From Schleiferia thermophila (GTDB taxonomy: Bacteria; Bacteroidota; Bacteroidia; Flavobacteriales; Schleiferiaceae): DNA of 64,000 bases. A program made the translations under genes and the position numbers. The notes under the pieces are model-generated. The model searched no databases. It was not told the DNA's origin and saw nothing but the letters and a program-made list of their open reading frames with translations. Below are positions 26,862 to 36,758 of this stretch, one piece after another. The DNA is taken from NCBI RefSeq assembly GCF_003337435.1, contig NZ_QPJS01000002.1, forward strand, positions 453,831 to 517,830, read 5' to 3'. The number at the start of each line of letters is the position of its first letter. Within the stretch, counting starts at the first letter, position 1.

Positions 26862-29618
26862 TTGAATAAATACTTAGCGCCTTTTATTTTCCTTTTAACC
26901 AGCTCTCTTGTTTATGCGGTTGATGTCCCAAAGTGCAGCTTATCGGTAAGAGTCGATCATCGATCCAATACAGCACACATTCGCGTTCTTTGGAAAAACC
27001 TGCCAAAGGCAGATACCCTCTGGTTCTATTACATGCCTGCTGCATTGGCCGATAAAAAATCCTTTTTTTCCCGAGAGCAGGATGAATACCAAAACCCCGA
27101 ATTGCATTTCTTTAAAGACAAACAAGCATTTGAATTACCTGTTTTTACGGATGTAACACGCATTATAAGGCATCCTACATATTCGGAGGTTTTTGGTATA
27201 GTGGAAGGCACGTCCGATACAGTTGCTTTTACGTATACAATTCGCGTATTGTCTCATTCCTTTCCTATATCGGCAGTACTCCCGGGTGGTGATTTACTCT
27301 TTCAGTTTTTTTACCCTCAACCTATCGATTCGAATATCTTAACACCTCTTAATCAGCACTTGTACCTTTCATTGCCAGCAGCCCATTACATTGCAACTAT
27401 CGAAACAGACAATAAATACAACCTCATAGCACCCGGTAGTGTTGAATCAGAATTTTTAGGGGATCACATTCGCTGGTCGGTCACAACTTCTCAACTTGAT
27501 CATTTCAACTTTTTACTTTCCAGTAATTTGGTAAAACTACCTCCAACCAAGAGCAACCCCTCAACCGAAATATATGCTCAGATTCCAAATATAGGGAAAA
27601 TGACAGAAGTGGCCGTTAAGGCAGATGAACTGAGAAACTATATAAAAGAAACTTATAAAATTAGGCAAATACCGTATTTAAAAATTGCGGACCTAACAGA
27701 TGTACGAAATGCAATATATCCCAATGGCCACTGGATAGCCATAAAAATACCCACCAATCTCCAGTATTTACCATCCTCATTGGCAGAAATCTGGATGGAG
27801 TCATTTGTGAAAGGCCGGACTATTACAAACCGATGGAAGTATCCGATTTTTTACAAAGGTTTGTCTGAATTTTTGAAATATGATTTTCTCAAGACACAAT
27901 ATCCCGAACTGAAACTTCTAGGTCCACTAGCCAATACATTACCAGGTCGCATATTTGGTCTCGACAGCATTCCGTATTGGTATCAGAACCAGTTAATATT
28001 TCTGTTTACCGAGCGACAGGGATTATCGCAGCCATTAAACGACGATTATGCCCGCTCATCGAGACTGCATCTGGATGGATCGGGGGTAGCCAAATACGTT
28101 TCTGCTCTGTTTCACTTGAAGGGATATCTGGGTGAGTTTAAGTTTAATAAGCTCATGTATGAAGCATTTGAGCAGGGACACATTATCACTCCGGAAGCTT
28201 TTCACAGGCACTTAAGTGAAAATCACCATCGTCCATTGGACTGGTTTACAGTTGATTTTTACACAAAAAACACCATTCTTGATTATGAACTGCTTCAGAT
28301 AAGAAGATGCAATTATACCCAGGTAATCACTGTAAAAAATCGAGGACAGATAAAAGCTCCGATTCCTATCTCAGGTATTAAGGATGGAGAGATCTTCATC
28401 ACTCAATGGTTTGAGGGGCATCATGGAACCAGGAAAATACCCGTTCACACTGAAGTATTTGATCGAATCATCATCGATGCCCGGGCAGAAACCCCGGAAA
28501 TCAATCACCACAACAATCAAATGCGCACAGCTGGAATTTTACGACGTCTTGAGCCGGTAAAATTCCAATTTTATACCGGACTGGAAGAACCTTTTAAAAA
28601 CCAGATCTACTGGTATCCAATGCTCAACTTTAATGCTTACGACAGAATTTTGTTGGGAATTTCTGTGTACAATTCAGGCCTTCTGCTTAAAAAATACGAA
28701 TATCAGATAAGCCCACAGTTTTCAACCGGCACCGGTAAGTTGACCGGAATAGCAAATTTTACGGCCAATTATCCCATTCATTCAGGATTTTTTCATATGA
28801 TTAGGGCGGGCGTGTATTTCAAATACTTTCACTACGACCAGGATCTTGCTTTCACCAGATGGTCGCCTACAGTGCGCTTCTGGTGGCGAAAGTCCAATCC
28901 ACGCTCTATGTATTTTCACATTACTCGTCTGCGATTTGTAGACGTCAGGCGTGAGTTACCTCCCGATTATGAAGATCTTCCGGTAGATATCAGCAATGCA
29001 AGTTATGGTGTATTTAGCCTTAACCACACAATGGAATATACATCCATTTTAAAACCAACCATAGTAAAGGCAAACTTTGAAAAATCATCGGCATTTGTAA
29101 AGGTTTTTGGCGAATGGGATCAGCGCTGGATGCTTCCTAACAGAAGATGGCTGATTTTGAGACTGTTCTATGGCCAATTTTTAAAAAATAATCTTCCTTC
29201 AGCCAATGCATTTTACAACTTTGGACTCTCGGGCACGCTCGACTACAATTTTGATTACCTCTTTTATGGCCGGAGCGATAGCGCGGGTATATGGAGTCAG
29301 CAAATGTTTATCACCGATGGAGGTTTCAGGGCTGCCACCGGAGTGTATGCCAGCAGGTGGATGGGTTCTATAAATGTAAGTATTCCATTTTGGAAATTTT
29401 TGGGGATGTATGCCGATGCTGGTTGGGCAGATGGAAGGATGGCGTATGGTACAGGAATCCGATTGGCATTTATTACCGATTTTGTAGAGCTCTATTTACC
29501 GGTTTTCACATCGCAGCAACGGGTGGGGGCGAATACAGGATATTTGCCTAAGGTGAGGTTTTTATTCAATCCCGATTTTAATGCAGTGTTACAACGTATT
29601 AGGCGAGGGTGGTATTAG
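26862..29618 (+). CDS. Secreted protein with M1-peptidase-like front lacking the zinc motif and a C-terminal beta-barrel
   Basis: About 918 residues. No ATG is available at the 5' end; the TTG at 26862 gives a good signal peptide (NKYLAPFIFLLTSSLVYA), although the frame can begin at a TTG at 26832. Residues ~30-490 follow the layout of Bacteroidota M1-family aminopeptidases (N-terminal beta domain, helical middle), but where HEXXH-18-E should be the text reads SLAEIWMESFVKG and YKGLSEFLKYDF, so zinc catalysis is not expected. Residues ~570-918 have alternating strands (WYPMLNFNAYDRILLG, AGVYFKYFHYDQDLAF) ending RRGWY, like the barrel seen after such peptidases. Probably an outer-membrane pseudo-peptidase; function unknown. 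Confidence 0.65.
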   Translation: MNKYLAPFIFLLTSSLVYAVDVPKCSLSVRVDHRSNTAHIRVLWKNLPKADTLWFYYMPAALADKKSFFSREQDEYQNPELHFFKDKQAFELPVFTDVTRIIRHPTYSEVFGIVEGTSDTVAFTYTIRVLSHSFPISAVLPGGDLLFQFFYPQPIDSNILTPLNQHLYLSLPAAHYIATIETDNKYNLIAPGSVESEFLGDHIRWSVTTSQLDHFNFLLSSNLVKLPPTKSNPSTEIYAQIPNIGKMTEVAVKADELRNYIKETYKIRQIPYLKIADLTDVRNAIYPNGHWIAIKIPTNLQYLPSSLAEIWMESFVKGRTITNRWKYPIFYKGLSEFLKYDFLKTQYPELKLLGPLANTLPGRIFGLDSIPYWYQNQLIFLFTERQGLSQPLNDDYARSSRLHLDGSGVAKYVSALFHLKGYLGEFKFNKLMYEAFEQGHIITPEAFHRHLSENHHRPLDWFTVDFYTKNTILDYELLQIRRCNYTQVITVKNRGQIKAPIPISGIKDGEIFITQWFEGHHGTRKIPVHTEVFDRIIIDARAETPEINHHNNQMRTAGILRRLEPVKFQFYTGLEEPFKNQIYWYPMLNFNAYDRILLGISVYNSGLLLKKYEYQISPQFSTGTGKLTGIANFTANYPIHSGFFHMIRAGVYFKYFHYDQDLAFTRWSPTVRFWWRKSNPRSMYFHITRLRFVDVRRELPPDYEDLPVDISNASYGVFSLNHTMEYTSILKPTIVKANFEKSSAFVKVFGEWDQRWMLPNRRWLILRLFYGQFLKNNLPSANAFYNFGLSGTLDYNFDYLFYGRSDSAGIWSQQMFITDGGFRAATGVYASRWMGSINVSIPFWKFLGMYADAGWADGRMAYGTGIRLAFITDFVELYLPVFTSQQRVGANTGYLPKVRFLFNPDFNAVLQRIRRGWY

Positions 29619-29621
29619 CTC

Positions 29622-30647
29622 TTATCTTTGAGGTATTACTAAGCTTTGTCCCTCTGTTATCCTGTCAGATTTCAACTGGTTAGCATATTTAAGTGCTTCT
29701 ACAGTTGTGCCAAATTTTCTGGCTATAGCCGTCAGTGTGTCACCGCGCCTCACAATATATCTTGTAGAATGAGTTGTAGATGATGGCTGTGGCATTTTCT
29801 TTTCTACAGGCGTAGGTGATTTGGTCAAATGAACGGCCAAATGAACCAGAAGAGGAAACCGGGCAGGGACAATATCCGTTTTCAGGGAGGTATTGAGAAA
29901 TTCGGTCTTTCGCAACTCTTCCCGGGACTCTATCCATTGCTCCAAGGAGAATGCGTATGGAAAAACCACGGTATCTACTTCGGACTTAGCCACAGCTCCC
30001 GGTTCTATTCCCGAAAAATATCTCAAGGCCAATTGAAAAGCTGTATAAGCATCGTAATGGACCTCTCTGGTTTCTTCTTCTTGAAACACTATCTGTTGAA
30101 GTTTCTGGTCTAAGTACTGAGGGTTCGAAATCTTAAAACTAAGACAGAGCAGGCTTTTGATGAGATCTCGCCTTTCGTCCACTAAAGCATCGAGCATCAA
30201 TTGGCAATCAATGGCTTCTAAAATTGACAATTTGCAAGGCCCTGCCAGGTCATATTTATCCAAATAGTGTGTATAAAAACCTGTGAGCAGCGAGGCCAAA
30301 GCCAGCGCTGTATCGTTGATCTGGCGATGCTGAGCCTTAAAGAAAGCTATGGCCTGAACCTGGCGAGGGGAGTGTTTTCTGTAAAATCCCGCAGCATATT
30401 CGTTTTTGTAGTACCGGGTAAGTAGACCGGTAAGCTCTCGAGAAATGGCAGTTAACTCCGCATAATTTGTGGGTAAAACATCGGAATAAACAACGGCATA
30501 TCGGGCTTCAATCCAGCGGGAAAAATCCTGCCCGCTACCTGTGAACATGGCACTCATCAGAATAGGCAGAAACAGAATTTGACTGAGGCCAATCCGTTTA
30601 CTCCCCGGGTCCTTTGCGATTCCTGGTCCTTTTGTATTCAATGGCAT
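29622..30647 (-). CDS. LysM-domain protein of unknown function
   Basis: A 341-residue protein. The last ~45 residues form a LysM module (YIVRRGDTLTAIARKFGTT, ALKYANQLKS, ITEGQSLVIPQ) that binds peptidoglycan-type glycans. A hydrophobic stretch at ~21-38 (LSQILFLPILMSAMFTGSG) looks like a signal peptide, so translation may start later than the ATG used, which overlaps the upstream gene by 50 bp. The central ~250 helical residues match nothing I know. It is probably periplasmic. It converges with the barrel gene, with 3 bp between stops. Confidence 0.75.
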   Translation of the reverse strand: MPLNTKGPGIAKDPGSKRIGLSQILFLPILMSAMFTGSGQDFSRWIEARYAVVYSDVLPTNYAELTAISRELTGLLTRYYKNEYAAGFYRKHSPRQVQAIAFFKAQHRQINDTALALASLLTGFYTHYLDKYDLAGPCKLSILEAIDCQLMLDALVDERRDLIKSLLCLSFKISNPQYLDQKLQQIVFQEEETREVHYDAYTAFQLALRYFSGIEPGAVAKSEVDTVVFPYAFSLEQWIESREELRKTEFLNTSLKTDIVPARFPLLVHLAVHLTKSPTPVEKKMPQPSSTTHSTRYIVRRGDTLTAIARKFGTTVEALKYANQLKSDRITEGQSLVIPQR

Positions 30648-30864
30648 TGTCTAAGTGCACCCTGTATTTTACGGCAGTACCTACGTAGCTGATGCCTGCA
30701 TTTATCAACGAAAGGGCTACGGTACCTGTAAAAATCCACAAGAAGCTTTCACCCGTACTTTTTTGAAGAATGGCCTCTCCGAGTAAGCTCAGACCTAGAC
30801 CGTTGAGCATCAGCCCGGTGATGGCGTGGGTCAGCCATTTTTTTTTCAGTTTTTCCCGTATCAA
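30598..30864 (-). CDS. Small membrane protein of unknown function
   Basis: An 88-residue protein with two hydrophobic segments (~13-28 and ~40-63) and charged ends. The only start near the frame beginning is a TTG overlapping the stop of the DUF3078 gene; an internal ATG would remove the first helix. It sits in a tight operon between the DUF3078 and LysM genes. No family recognised. Confidence 0.55.
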   Translation of the reverse strand: MIREKLKKKWLTHAITGLMLNGLGLSLLGEAILQKSTGESFLWIFTGTVALSLINAGISYVGTAVKYRVHLDNAIEYKRTRNRKGPGE

Positions 30865-31826
30865 TTGGATGATTTTTTGTTTGAAAACGAGTATGCAAAA
30901 CCCAAGCCTAAAATTTGACGAAGCTGAAGTGCCGGTGCATTGGCCACTCCATCGCCACTTGTGTCTTTTACCAGCACATCGTCATCATAAATCATTTGCA
31001 ACTGAAAGTTTACCGACAGGTATTTGTAAATTTTAAACACAATAATGTTATCCCAGTTTACGTCAATGTTTTGAGGTCGGTCCAGATAGTTGGAGAAGAG
31101 ATTGAGTCTGGAGAATATTTCAACATTTTCCTGTAACTTTTTTTTGAAGATCGCCTCAAAAAAAGCACCCATTTCTGTTCTAAGGCCTCCGGTTGAAAAC
31201 TGGGTAATGTTGGGTATGGTTTTGTCAAAAAACTGATTGCGCTCAAAGAGTGAATCGTCCAACACAAATGTTTGTTTTACCTGAATAGGTGAAATGTAAA
31301 CAGACAAATCTTTGATACCAGTATTTGTCATACCAATTCCATAAGATAAATATGCCGGTGCCATAAAAGTAGATATACGGATGGAATCAGTGGGAGCTCT
31401 GAATCCATCGGCAAACTGAGTTCTGAAATTTACAAAAAGGGAAACATTCCATTTGGAGGCACCGATACTTTTGTCGAGCCTTGTGGTAAACTCGAGGCGG
31501 TCGTCTGTTTTTACGGTAAGATTTTCCTGAAAGTTGTAGCCCAGATTGGCTTCGAGCAGATTAAACCAATTCCAACCGTTAAATTGCTTAATCGCACGCT
31601 GTCTGAGTACCCCACTTATATTGAAGTTGTTGTTCCCTCCCGCTGCCCAATTAGTAAGCGTGGTCTGTGCTATGGACAGATTGTATAGTCCATCAATCAG
31701 CCATTGCTCCGACGCATTTTCTGGCCTTCCTTTTTTGTCTACGGTTCTGAAAACATCTTCAATCTGCTGACCAAAAGTAGTAAAGAATTGGTTTGTTAGA
31801 AATCCAATTAAGATTAAATTCTTCAT
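30861..31826 (-). CDS. DUF3078 outer-membrane beta-barrel protein
   Basis: A 321-residue protein with a signal peptide (LILIGFLTNQFFTTFGQ). It has the DUF3078 hallmark LYNLSIAQTTLTNWAAGGNNN followed by alternating strands (LLEANLGYNF, RLEFTTRLDKSIG, FVNFRTQFADGF, LSVNFQLQMIYDDDV, ILGLGFAYSF). This family is found across Bacteroidota and is thought to be an outer-membrane barrel; its role is unknown. Its ATG overlaps the enoyl-CoA hydratase stop. Confidence 0.85.
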   Translation of the reverse strand: MKNLILIGFLTNQFFTTFGQQIEDVFRTVDKKGRPENASEQWLIDGLYNLSIAQTTLTNWAAGGNNNFNISGVLRQRAIKQFNGWNWFNLLEANLGYNFQENLTVKTDDRLEFTTRLDKSIGASKWNVSLFVNFRTQFADGFRAPTDSIRISTFMAPAYLSYGIGMTNTGIKDLSVYISPIQVKQTFVLDDSLFERNQFFDKTIPNITQFSTGGLRTEMGAFFEAIFKKKLQENVEIFSRLNLFSNYLDRPQNIDVNWDNIIVFKIYKYLSVNFQLQMIYDDDVLVKDTSGDGVANAPALQLRQILGLGFAYSFSNKKSSN

Positions 31827-32581
31827 TGTTTGTTTTTGAATTTTACTATAAATGCTTTCGTGAAATCACTTAATACCAACTTTCCGCTTATCTCTGCTCT
31901 TTGAAGTAATAGGGTGTCCCAGTCTTCGGTATTTTGCCAAAAGATTTTTTTGAGTTCTGCAAGTGCTTCTGGATTGTATTCTACCAGCTGCCCAGCCAGT
32001 TCGTCTATTTTTTGATCCAGTTCGGAAATGGATTCAGCCAGATATTGAAAAATACCTTTCTGAAATGCCCATTGAGCGGATTTCCATTCAGCAGGCTGAA
32101 GGGCTAATTCTACAAAAGCAGCTCTTCCTGCCTTTCGTTCAATGGCCGGCCCTACTACAAAAGGACCAATACCTACGGCCAGCTCAGACAATTTTATTGA
32201 AGAATGTACGGTTCCAAGAGTGTAGTCACACGCACAGGCCAATCCGATTCCACCACCTACTGATTTGCCGTGTATTCTGCCAATGATGATTTGAGGGGCT
32301 TTTCTCATGGCGTTTATGACCTTGGCAAAACCGGAAAAAAACTTTTTGCCTTCTTCCAAATTGCTGATTTGAATGAGTTCATCAAAACTGGCTCCTCCGC
32401 AAAAAGCTTTTTCTCCTCCGCTTTTCAAGATAACCACGCTTACATCTGATAACTGCTGAAGATCTTCAAATCTTGAAGTCAAATCCTCTAGCATTGCAGA
32501 GGGCAGTGAGTTGCCAGCCGGGTTGAAGAATTCGATTTCTGCAATTTTACCCCGGTTGATTAGGCGTACATAAGAGCTCAT
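31823..32581 (-). CDS. Enoyl-CoA hydratase/isomerase family protein
   Basis: A 252-residue crotonase-fold protein. The oxyanion-hole segment GEKAFCGGASFDEL and the GKSVGGGIGLACACDYTLG loop are present, followed by SIKLSELAVGIGPFVVGPAI. In the second motif the usual first catalytic Glu is replaced (GGGIGLA), as in methylglutaconyl-CoA hydratase-like members; the later Glu in LSELAVGI is kept. The substrate could be methylglutaconyl-CoA (leucine) or a CoA ester in aromatic degradation. It sits between hemD and the DUF3078 gene in a tight minus-strand run. Confidence 0.85.
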   Translation of the reverse strand: MSSYVRLINRGKIAEIEFFNPAGNSLPSAMLEDLTSRFEDLQQLSDVSVVILKSGGEKAFCGGASFDELIQISNLEEGKKFFSGFAKVINAMRKAPQIIIGRIHGKSVGGGIGLACACDYTLGTVHSSIKLSELAVGIGPFVVGPAIERKAGRAAFVELALQPAEWKSAQWAFQKGIFQYLAESISELDQKIDELAGQLVEYNPEALAELKKIFWQNTEDWDTLLLQRAEISGKLVLSDFTKAFIVKFKNKQ

Positions 32582-32596
32582 CTTCAGTAGTTGCGA

Positions 32597-33346
32597 TTAC
32601 TTCCCTTTGTTGGTTTTTTTAATGAAATCTTCGAGAGCCATAGCCATGCTTGGATGCTCGGGTGTGGGTGCCGGAATGTCTAACCTGAGACCTCGGTCCC
32701 GGATTGCTTTCTGGGTAGTAGTTCCAAATCCGGCAATTTTCTTTTCGTTTTGCTGAAAATCAGGGAAGTTTTCAAACAGTGATTGGATGCCTTGTGGAGA
32801 AAAGAACACCAATACATCATAGGTCACGTCTTTTAAGTCCGACAGGTCAGATGAAACTGTTTTGTACAGAATGGCTCTTTTATAATCGATTTTGGCACCT
32901 TCCAGAATGGTAGGAATCTCAGGCTTGAGAATATCTGAAGACGGAAGTAGGTATTTATCTTCTTTGTGCTTCTTCATCATCGGAAGCAAATCCCCCACTG
33001 AGTTTTTTCCAAAATAAATTTTTCTCTTGCGATATGTGACGTACTTTTGAAGGTAGTGCGCTATACTTTCTGTCACACAAAAATACTTCAGGTTGTCGGG
33101 GATGGAATATCTGCACTCCTCCGCAATGCGGAAAAAATGATCTACAGCATTCTTGCTGGTAAAAATAATCGATTGGTAGTCTGCCAGGTTAATCTTTGAT
33201 CTCCTAAACTCAGTAATATCTACTCCCTTTACTTCGATAAAAGGTCTGAAATCAACTTTTACTTTGTACTTTTCAGCCAGGTCTTTAAAAGGGGAGGGTT
33301 CATTTCCCGGGTCCGGCTGCGAAATGAGTATGCTTTTAATTTTCAA
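32597..33346 (-). CDS. hemD: Uroporphyrinogen-III synthase
   Basis: A 249-residue protein of the HemD fold: ISQPDPGNEPSPF at the start, then SIIFTSKNAVDHFF, YFCVTESIAHYLQKY, YDVLVFFSPQGIQSLFENFP and AGFGTTTQKAIRDRGL. It closes and inverts ring D of the linear tetrapyrrole in heme and siroheme synthesis. Sequence is poorly conserved in this family, but the FTSKNAV and FFSPQGI motifs and the neighbouring DUF4271 gene, a usual partner in Bacteroidota, support the call. Confidence 0.88.
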   Translation of the reverse strand: MKIKSILISQPDPGNEPSPFKDLAEKYKVKVDFRPFIEVKGVDITEFRRSKINLADYQSIIFTSKNAVDHFFRIAEECRYSIPDNLKYFCVTESIAHYLQKYVTYRKRKIYFGKNSVGDLLPMMKKHKEDKYLLPSSDILKPEIPTILEGAKIDYKRAILYKTVSSDLSDLKDVTYDVLVFFSPQGIQSLFENFPDFQQNEKKIAGFGTTTQKAIRDRGLRLDIPAPTPEHPSMAMALEDFIKKTNKGK

Positions 33347-33366
33347 TGCTGTAAATATTTACAATT

Positions 33367-34065
33367 CTACACCTTATTGCTGAGCCAGGCGGTAATCCAG
33401 ACGACAGGTAATATTTCGACGCTGCAAAGGTAAATCAAAATAAACATCGCTGATAACCTTGAGAACTTTCCCATAAACCAGGCAAGTTTTGCCAGATTAA
33501 ACAAATAAAATACGGTGCTCAACGCAAGTGCAATCCAAACAATTACTGAGACACTATCCATCGTATAATAGCCAATGAAAAGCAAAGGCAAAAGGAATAT
33601 ACCTATAAATGAATTGCTGATTTCAAAATTTTTAGTAAACAATGAAGCATATACTGAAGAAGTGAACAGCGATAGAAATACCTGATGCATCAGGTGCTTG
33701 CTGACAAGTAAAATGAGTAACCCCAGAAATAATTTCACAAAGCTGAAAAAATTAAGTCCAAAACCGACTGTTCCGAAGAAAATATTCAAGATAAGAAGAA
33801 TACTTATAGTGAATGTAATCAAATAGTTAAAATATAGTATTGCAAAATTTTGAAGGTGAATTCTGTTTACGTCTTCCTGGACCTTTTCCAGATCAAATTC
33901 GTAAAAAATCTTGAAATAAAAGCCAATACTTTTTTCAGTCAGCACCTTTTGGATAGCAAGAAGCACAAATCCGGCAGCACAGATATAAAAATACCAATCG
34001 CCGTGGGATGGATTAACCTGGTTCACGCCGGCAAATGTATAAAGACTACCAACGCCCATAATCAT
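33367..34065 (-). CDS. DUF4271 membrane protein
   Basis: About 230 residues with six or seven hydrophobic segments, typical of DUF4271, a membrane family of unknown function that often precedes hemD in Bacteroidota. The frame reaches a TTG at 34098; ATG at 34065 or 34059, or GTG at 34026, are alternatives. A -7-like TACATTTG on the minus strand (34039-34032) would favour the GTG, giving a start VNQVNPSHGDW. The stop is 20 bp before the hemD start. Expression is probably shared with hemD. Confidence 0.78.
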   Translation of the reverse strand: MIMGVGSLYTFAGVNQVNPSHGDWYFYICAAGFVLLAIQKVLTEKSIGFYFKIFYEFDLEKVQEDVNRIHLQNFAILYFNYLITFTISILLILNIFFGTVGFGLNFFSFVKLFLGLLILLVSKHLMHQVFLSLFTSSVYASLFTKNFEISNSFIGIFLLPLLFIGYYTMDSVSVIVWIALALSTVFYLFNLAKLAWFMGKFSRLSAMFILIYLCSVEILPVVWITAWLSNKV

Positions 34066-34102
34066 TGAATCTTCTATATTTTCACAGCCAAAATCCAACG
34101 GA

Positions 34103-36151
34103 ATGAGAAAAGTTGAAAATTATGTAATGGGGCAATGGATATCATGCCCTGATGTGGAATATGTGGCGCGAAATGCTGTGACAGGTGAACCTATCGCGGA
34201 AGTCTCCTCGGTCGGACTTGATTATGCATCCATACTCGAATACGGAAGGAAAAAGGGTGGTACTGCACTTCGAAAGATGACTTTCAGGGAAAGAGGTCAG
34301 ATGCTCAAAAACCTTGCATTGTACCTTACTGAGCGCAAAGAAGTTTTCTACGAACTCAGCTATGCCACCGGTGCAACCCGGTCTGATTCCTGGATTGACA
34401 TAGAGGGTGGAATTGGCAATTTGTTCTCATATGCCAGCCTTCGCAGGCAATTTCCGGATAAACCTTTTCATGTAGATGGTCAGACCGTTCATCTTTCAAA
34501 AGGTGGCTCATTTATAGGGCACCACATCATGGTGCCTAAAAGAGGAATCGCTGTGCACATCAATGCTTTCAACTTTCCGGTATGGGGCATGCTGGAGAAA
34601 ATAGCGGTCAATCTGCTAGCCGGAATGCCGGCCGTTGTCAAACCTAGTGAATACACCAGCTACCTGACTGAGCTGGTAGTGCGACATATTGTCGATTCAC
34701 AAATTCTGCCCGAGGGATCTTTACAGTTGGTCACGGGGCCTGGAAGGGGTATTCTGGACCCGGTCCGAAACGGCGACGTAGTCACTTTTACAGGTTCAGC
34801 TGCTACAGGTAAAAAACTCAAGGCTCTGCCTCATCTGCTGGAAGAATCAGTGCCCTTCAACCTTGAGGCGGATTCGCTTAATGCTTCAGTACTCGGAGAA
34901 ACCGTAACGCCCAATGACCCTGAATTTGACCTCTTCATCAAAGAAATCCACCGCGAAATCACAGTAAAAGCCGGACAAAAATGTACGGCTGTGCGAAGAA
35001 TAATAGTGCCTGAACATCTGATGGAAGCAGTGGAGAAAGCCCTGGCAGACAGACTGCGCTCTACGCGAATGGGAAATCCCAGGGCAGAGGGAGTACGAAT
35101 GGGAGCACTTGCAACCCACATACAAAGAGAAAGACTACAGAAACATCTCGAGGTGCTAGCTGACGAAATGGATGTGGTCTTTGACGGTGATCGCGAAATG
35201 GAACTCATAGAGGCCGATATGGAAAGAGGCGCTTTTGTTGCACCAAAAATTTTCCGCAATTCGGATCCCTTCCGAAAAACTGCTGTCCATGAAGTAGAAC
35301 CTTTTGGACCGGTTTCGACCATTATGCCCTACAAATCCTTAGAAGAGGCCGTGGAATTGGTAGCTATGGGAAAAGGTTCGCTGGTGACATCCATCGTTAC
35401 CAACGACGATCGGGAAGCCTCTTACTTTACCCTTGAAGCAGCTCATTTAAATGGCCGAATACTCGTGCTCAACCGCCGGTGTGCCAAGGAAAGCACCGGA
35501 CACGGTTCCCCAATGCCCATGCTCACACATGGAGGGCCCGGAAGAGCCGGAGGTGGCGAAGAAATGGGCGGAATTCGCGGAGTGTATCACTACCTGCAGC
35601 GCACTGCCATACAAGGACATCCGGATACCATCACTGAAATAACCCAAATATATCAACCCGGTGCCAGCAGACCTGAGGCCGTTCCGCACCTTTTCAGACA
35701 ATATTTTGAAGACCTGAAAATAGGCGATACGGTATATACCCACAAACATACCGTCACAGAGGCTGACATTGTAAATTTTGCCAATCTGAGCGGGGACAAC
35801 TTTTACGCTCATATGGACGCTACTTCACTGGAAGGTACTCTCTTCGAACGAAGGGTTGCACATGGATACTTTGTTTTATCAAAGGCTGCAGGCCTCTTTG
35901 TAGATCCAAAAAAAGGTCCTGTGCTCCTGAACTATGGCATCGAAGAGTGCAGATTCACCAAGCCGGTGTATCCCGGAGCTACCATTGGCGTAAAACTAAC
36001 CGTGAAAGAAAAAATCAGTCAGGAAAAACGTAGTCCCGACGACATCGCACGAGGCATCGTAAAATTTTACGTGGATGTGTATGATGAAACTGGCGATACC
36101 GTGGCCGCAGCCACCATTCTTACCATGGTGAAAAAGAGAAATCAAGAGTAA
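34103..36151 (+). CDS. paaZ: PaaZ: oxepin-CoA hydrolase / aldehyde dehydrogenase fusion
   Basis: A 682-residue bifunctional enzyme of phenylacetate degradation. Residues 1-510 are aldehyde dehydrogenase with Glu255 (NLEADSLN) and catalytic Cys294 ([11 protein letters not shown]). Residues ~535-680 are a MaoC-type hydratase ([50 protein letters not shown]). It opens the oxepin-CoA ring and oxidises the aldehyde to 3-oxo-5,6-dehydrosuberyl-CoA. The ring-epoxidising PaaABCDE and ligase PaaK genes are not in the window. A terminator follows. The start lies 37 bp from the divergent DUF4271 gene, so the promoters must overlap. Confidence 0.94.
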   Translation: MRKVENYVMGQWISCPDVEYVARNAVTGEPIAEVSSVGLDYASILEYGRKKGGTALRKMTFRERGQMLKNLALYLTERKEVFYELSYATGATRSDSWIDIEGGIGNLFSYASLRRQFPDKPFHVDGQTVHLSKGGSFIGHHIMVPKRGIAVHINAFNFPVWGMLEKIAVNLLAGMPAVVKPSEYTSYLTELVVRHIVDSQILPEGSLQLVTGPGRGILDPVRNGDVVTFTGSAATGKKLKALPHLLEESVPFNLEADSLNASVLGETVTPNDPEFDLFIKEIHREITVKAGQKCTAVRRIIVPEHLMEAVEKALADRLRSTRMGNPRAEGVRMGALATHIQRERLQKHLEVLADEMDVVFDGDREMELIEADMERGAFVAPKIFRNSDPFRKTAVHEVEPFGPVSTIMPYKSLEEAVELVAMGKGSLVTSIVTNDDREASYFTLEAAHLNGRILVLNRRCAKESTGHGSPMPMLTHGGPGRAGGGEEMGGIRGVYHYLQRTAIQGHPDTITEITQIYQPGASRPEAVPHLFRQYFEDLKIGDTVYTHKHTVTEADIVNFANLSGDNFYAHMDATSLEGTLFERRVAHGYFVLSKAAGLFVDPKKGPVLLNYGIEECRFTKPVYPGATIGVKLTVKEKISQEKRSPDDIARGIVKFYVDVYDETGDTVAAATILTMVKKRNQE

Positions 36152-36196
36152 TCCAATACTTGATCAACAGAATTTTGAAAATGAATTTGCGAAAGG

Positions 36197-36228
36197 GTCG
36201 CCTTCTCAACTTGTGAAGGCGACTTTTT
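36197..36228 (+). terminator. Terminator of paaZ
   Basis: The 9-bp stem GTCGCCTTC (36197-36205) with GAAGGCGAC (36215-36223) is followed by TTTTT, 46 bp after the paaZ stop. Confidence 0.9.
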
Positions 36229-36758
36229 ATCCAATTTCCTGCATTGTGCGCTTTAATCCGGTGTTTCACAATTTTTGGACGTTTAACAGCCCGAGACTGA
36301 TACTGCATTCAGAGGAATTTCGCAAATAGATACAGCGGCAAAACAGATTTATGCTCATCAGGCAAGCCCAGTCAGCCCTACAAAGAAAAAATCAGGAGTT
36401 TCTCTTTGAGATACTTACCAAAACAAAATCGTACGGGACAAAATGCTATCTCATCCAATGTCGCTACATAGAATTTTTCTGTCAATATATCAAATCCTTA
36501 CTTCTGTATTCATGTGTGAAGAATTTATTCAAAAGGAGCCGGAGAATTCACTTTTAGCATGGGGTCCTGATAAGAAGCTTCTGATGCTCGTCAGCGATGG
36601 TTAAATTTCAGTGGCAGACAGCTAAAGCACAAAAAGCACAATTTTTTGAAGAAATACATGCGATATAAAAACTTTCAGATGAGTGCGGGAAAATTTGCAT
36701 CGGCAGTAGTAAATGTCCATTTTACTTTGTGCCCATAATTGTTGAATAGACACAAACG
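36229..36758. other. Gene-free spacer of about 530 bp
   Basis: No confident gene. Two short open stretches occur (36351-36557 and 36512-36604, plus), neither with a recognisable family. TTTACTTTG at ~36720-36728 resembles the element before hmgA and may be the promoter -7 region of the next gene. Confidence 0.45.

Noticed and set aside
36512..36604. Thirty-codon open stretch starting MCEEFIQKEP
   Set aside because: It looks protein-like but has no promoter, no family and is too short to support; possibly a relic.
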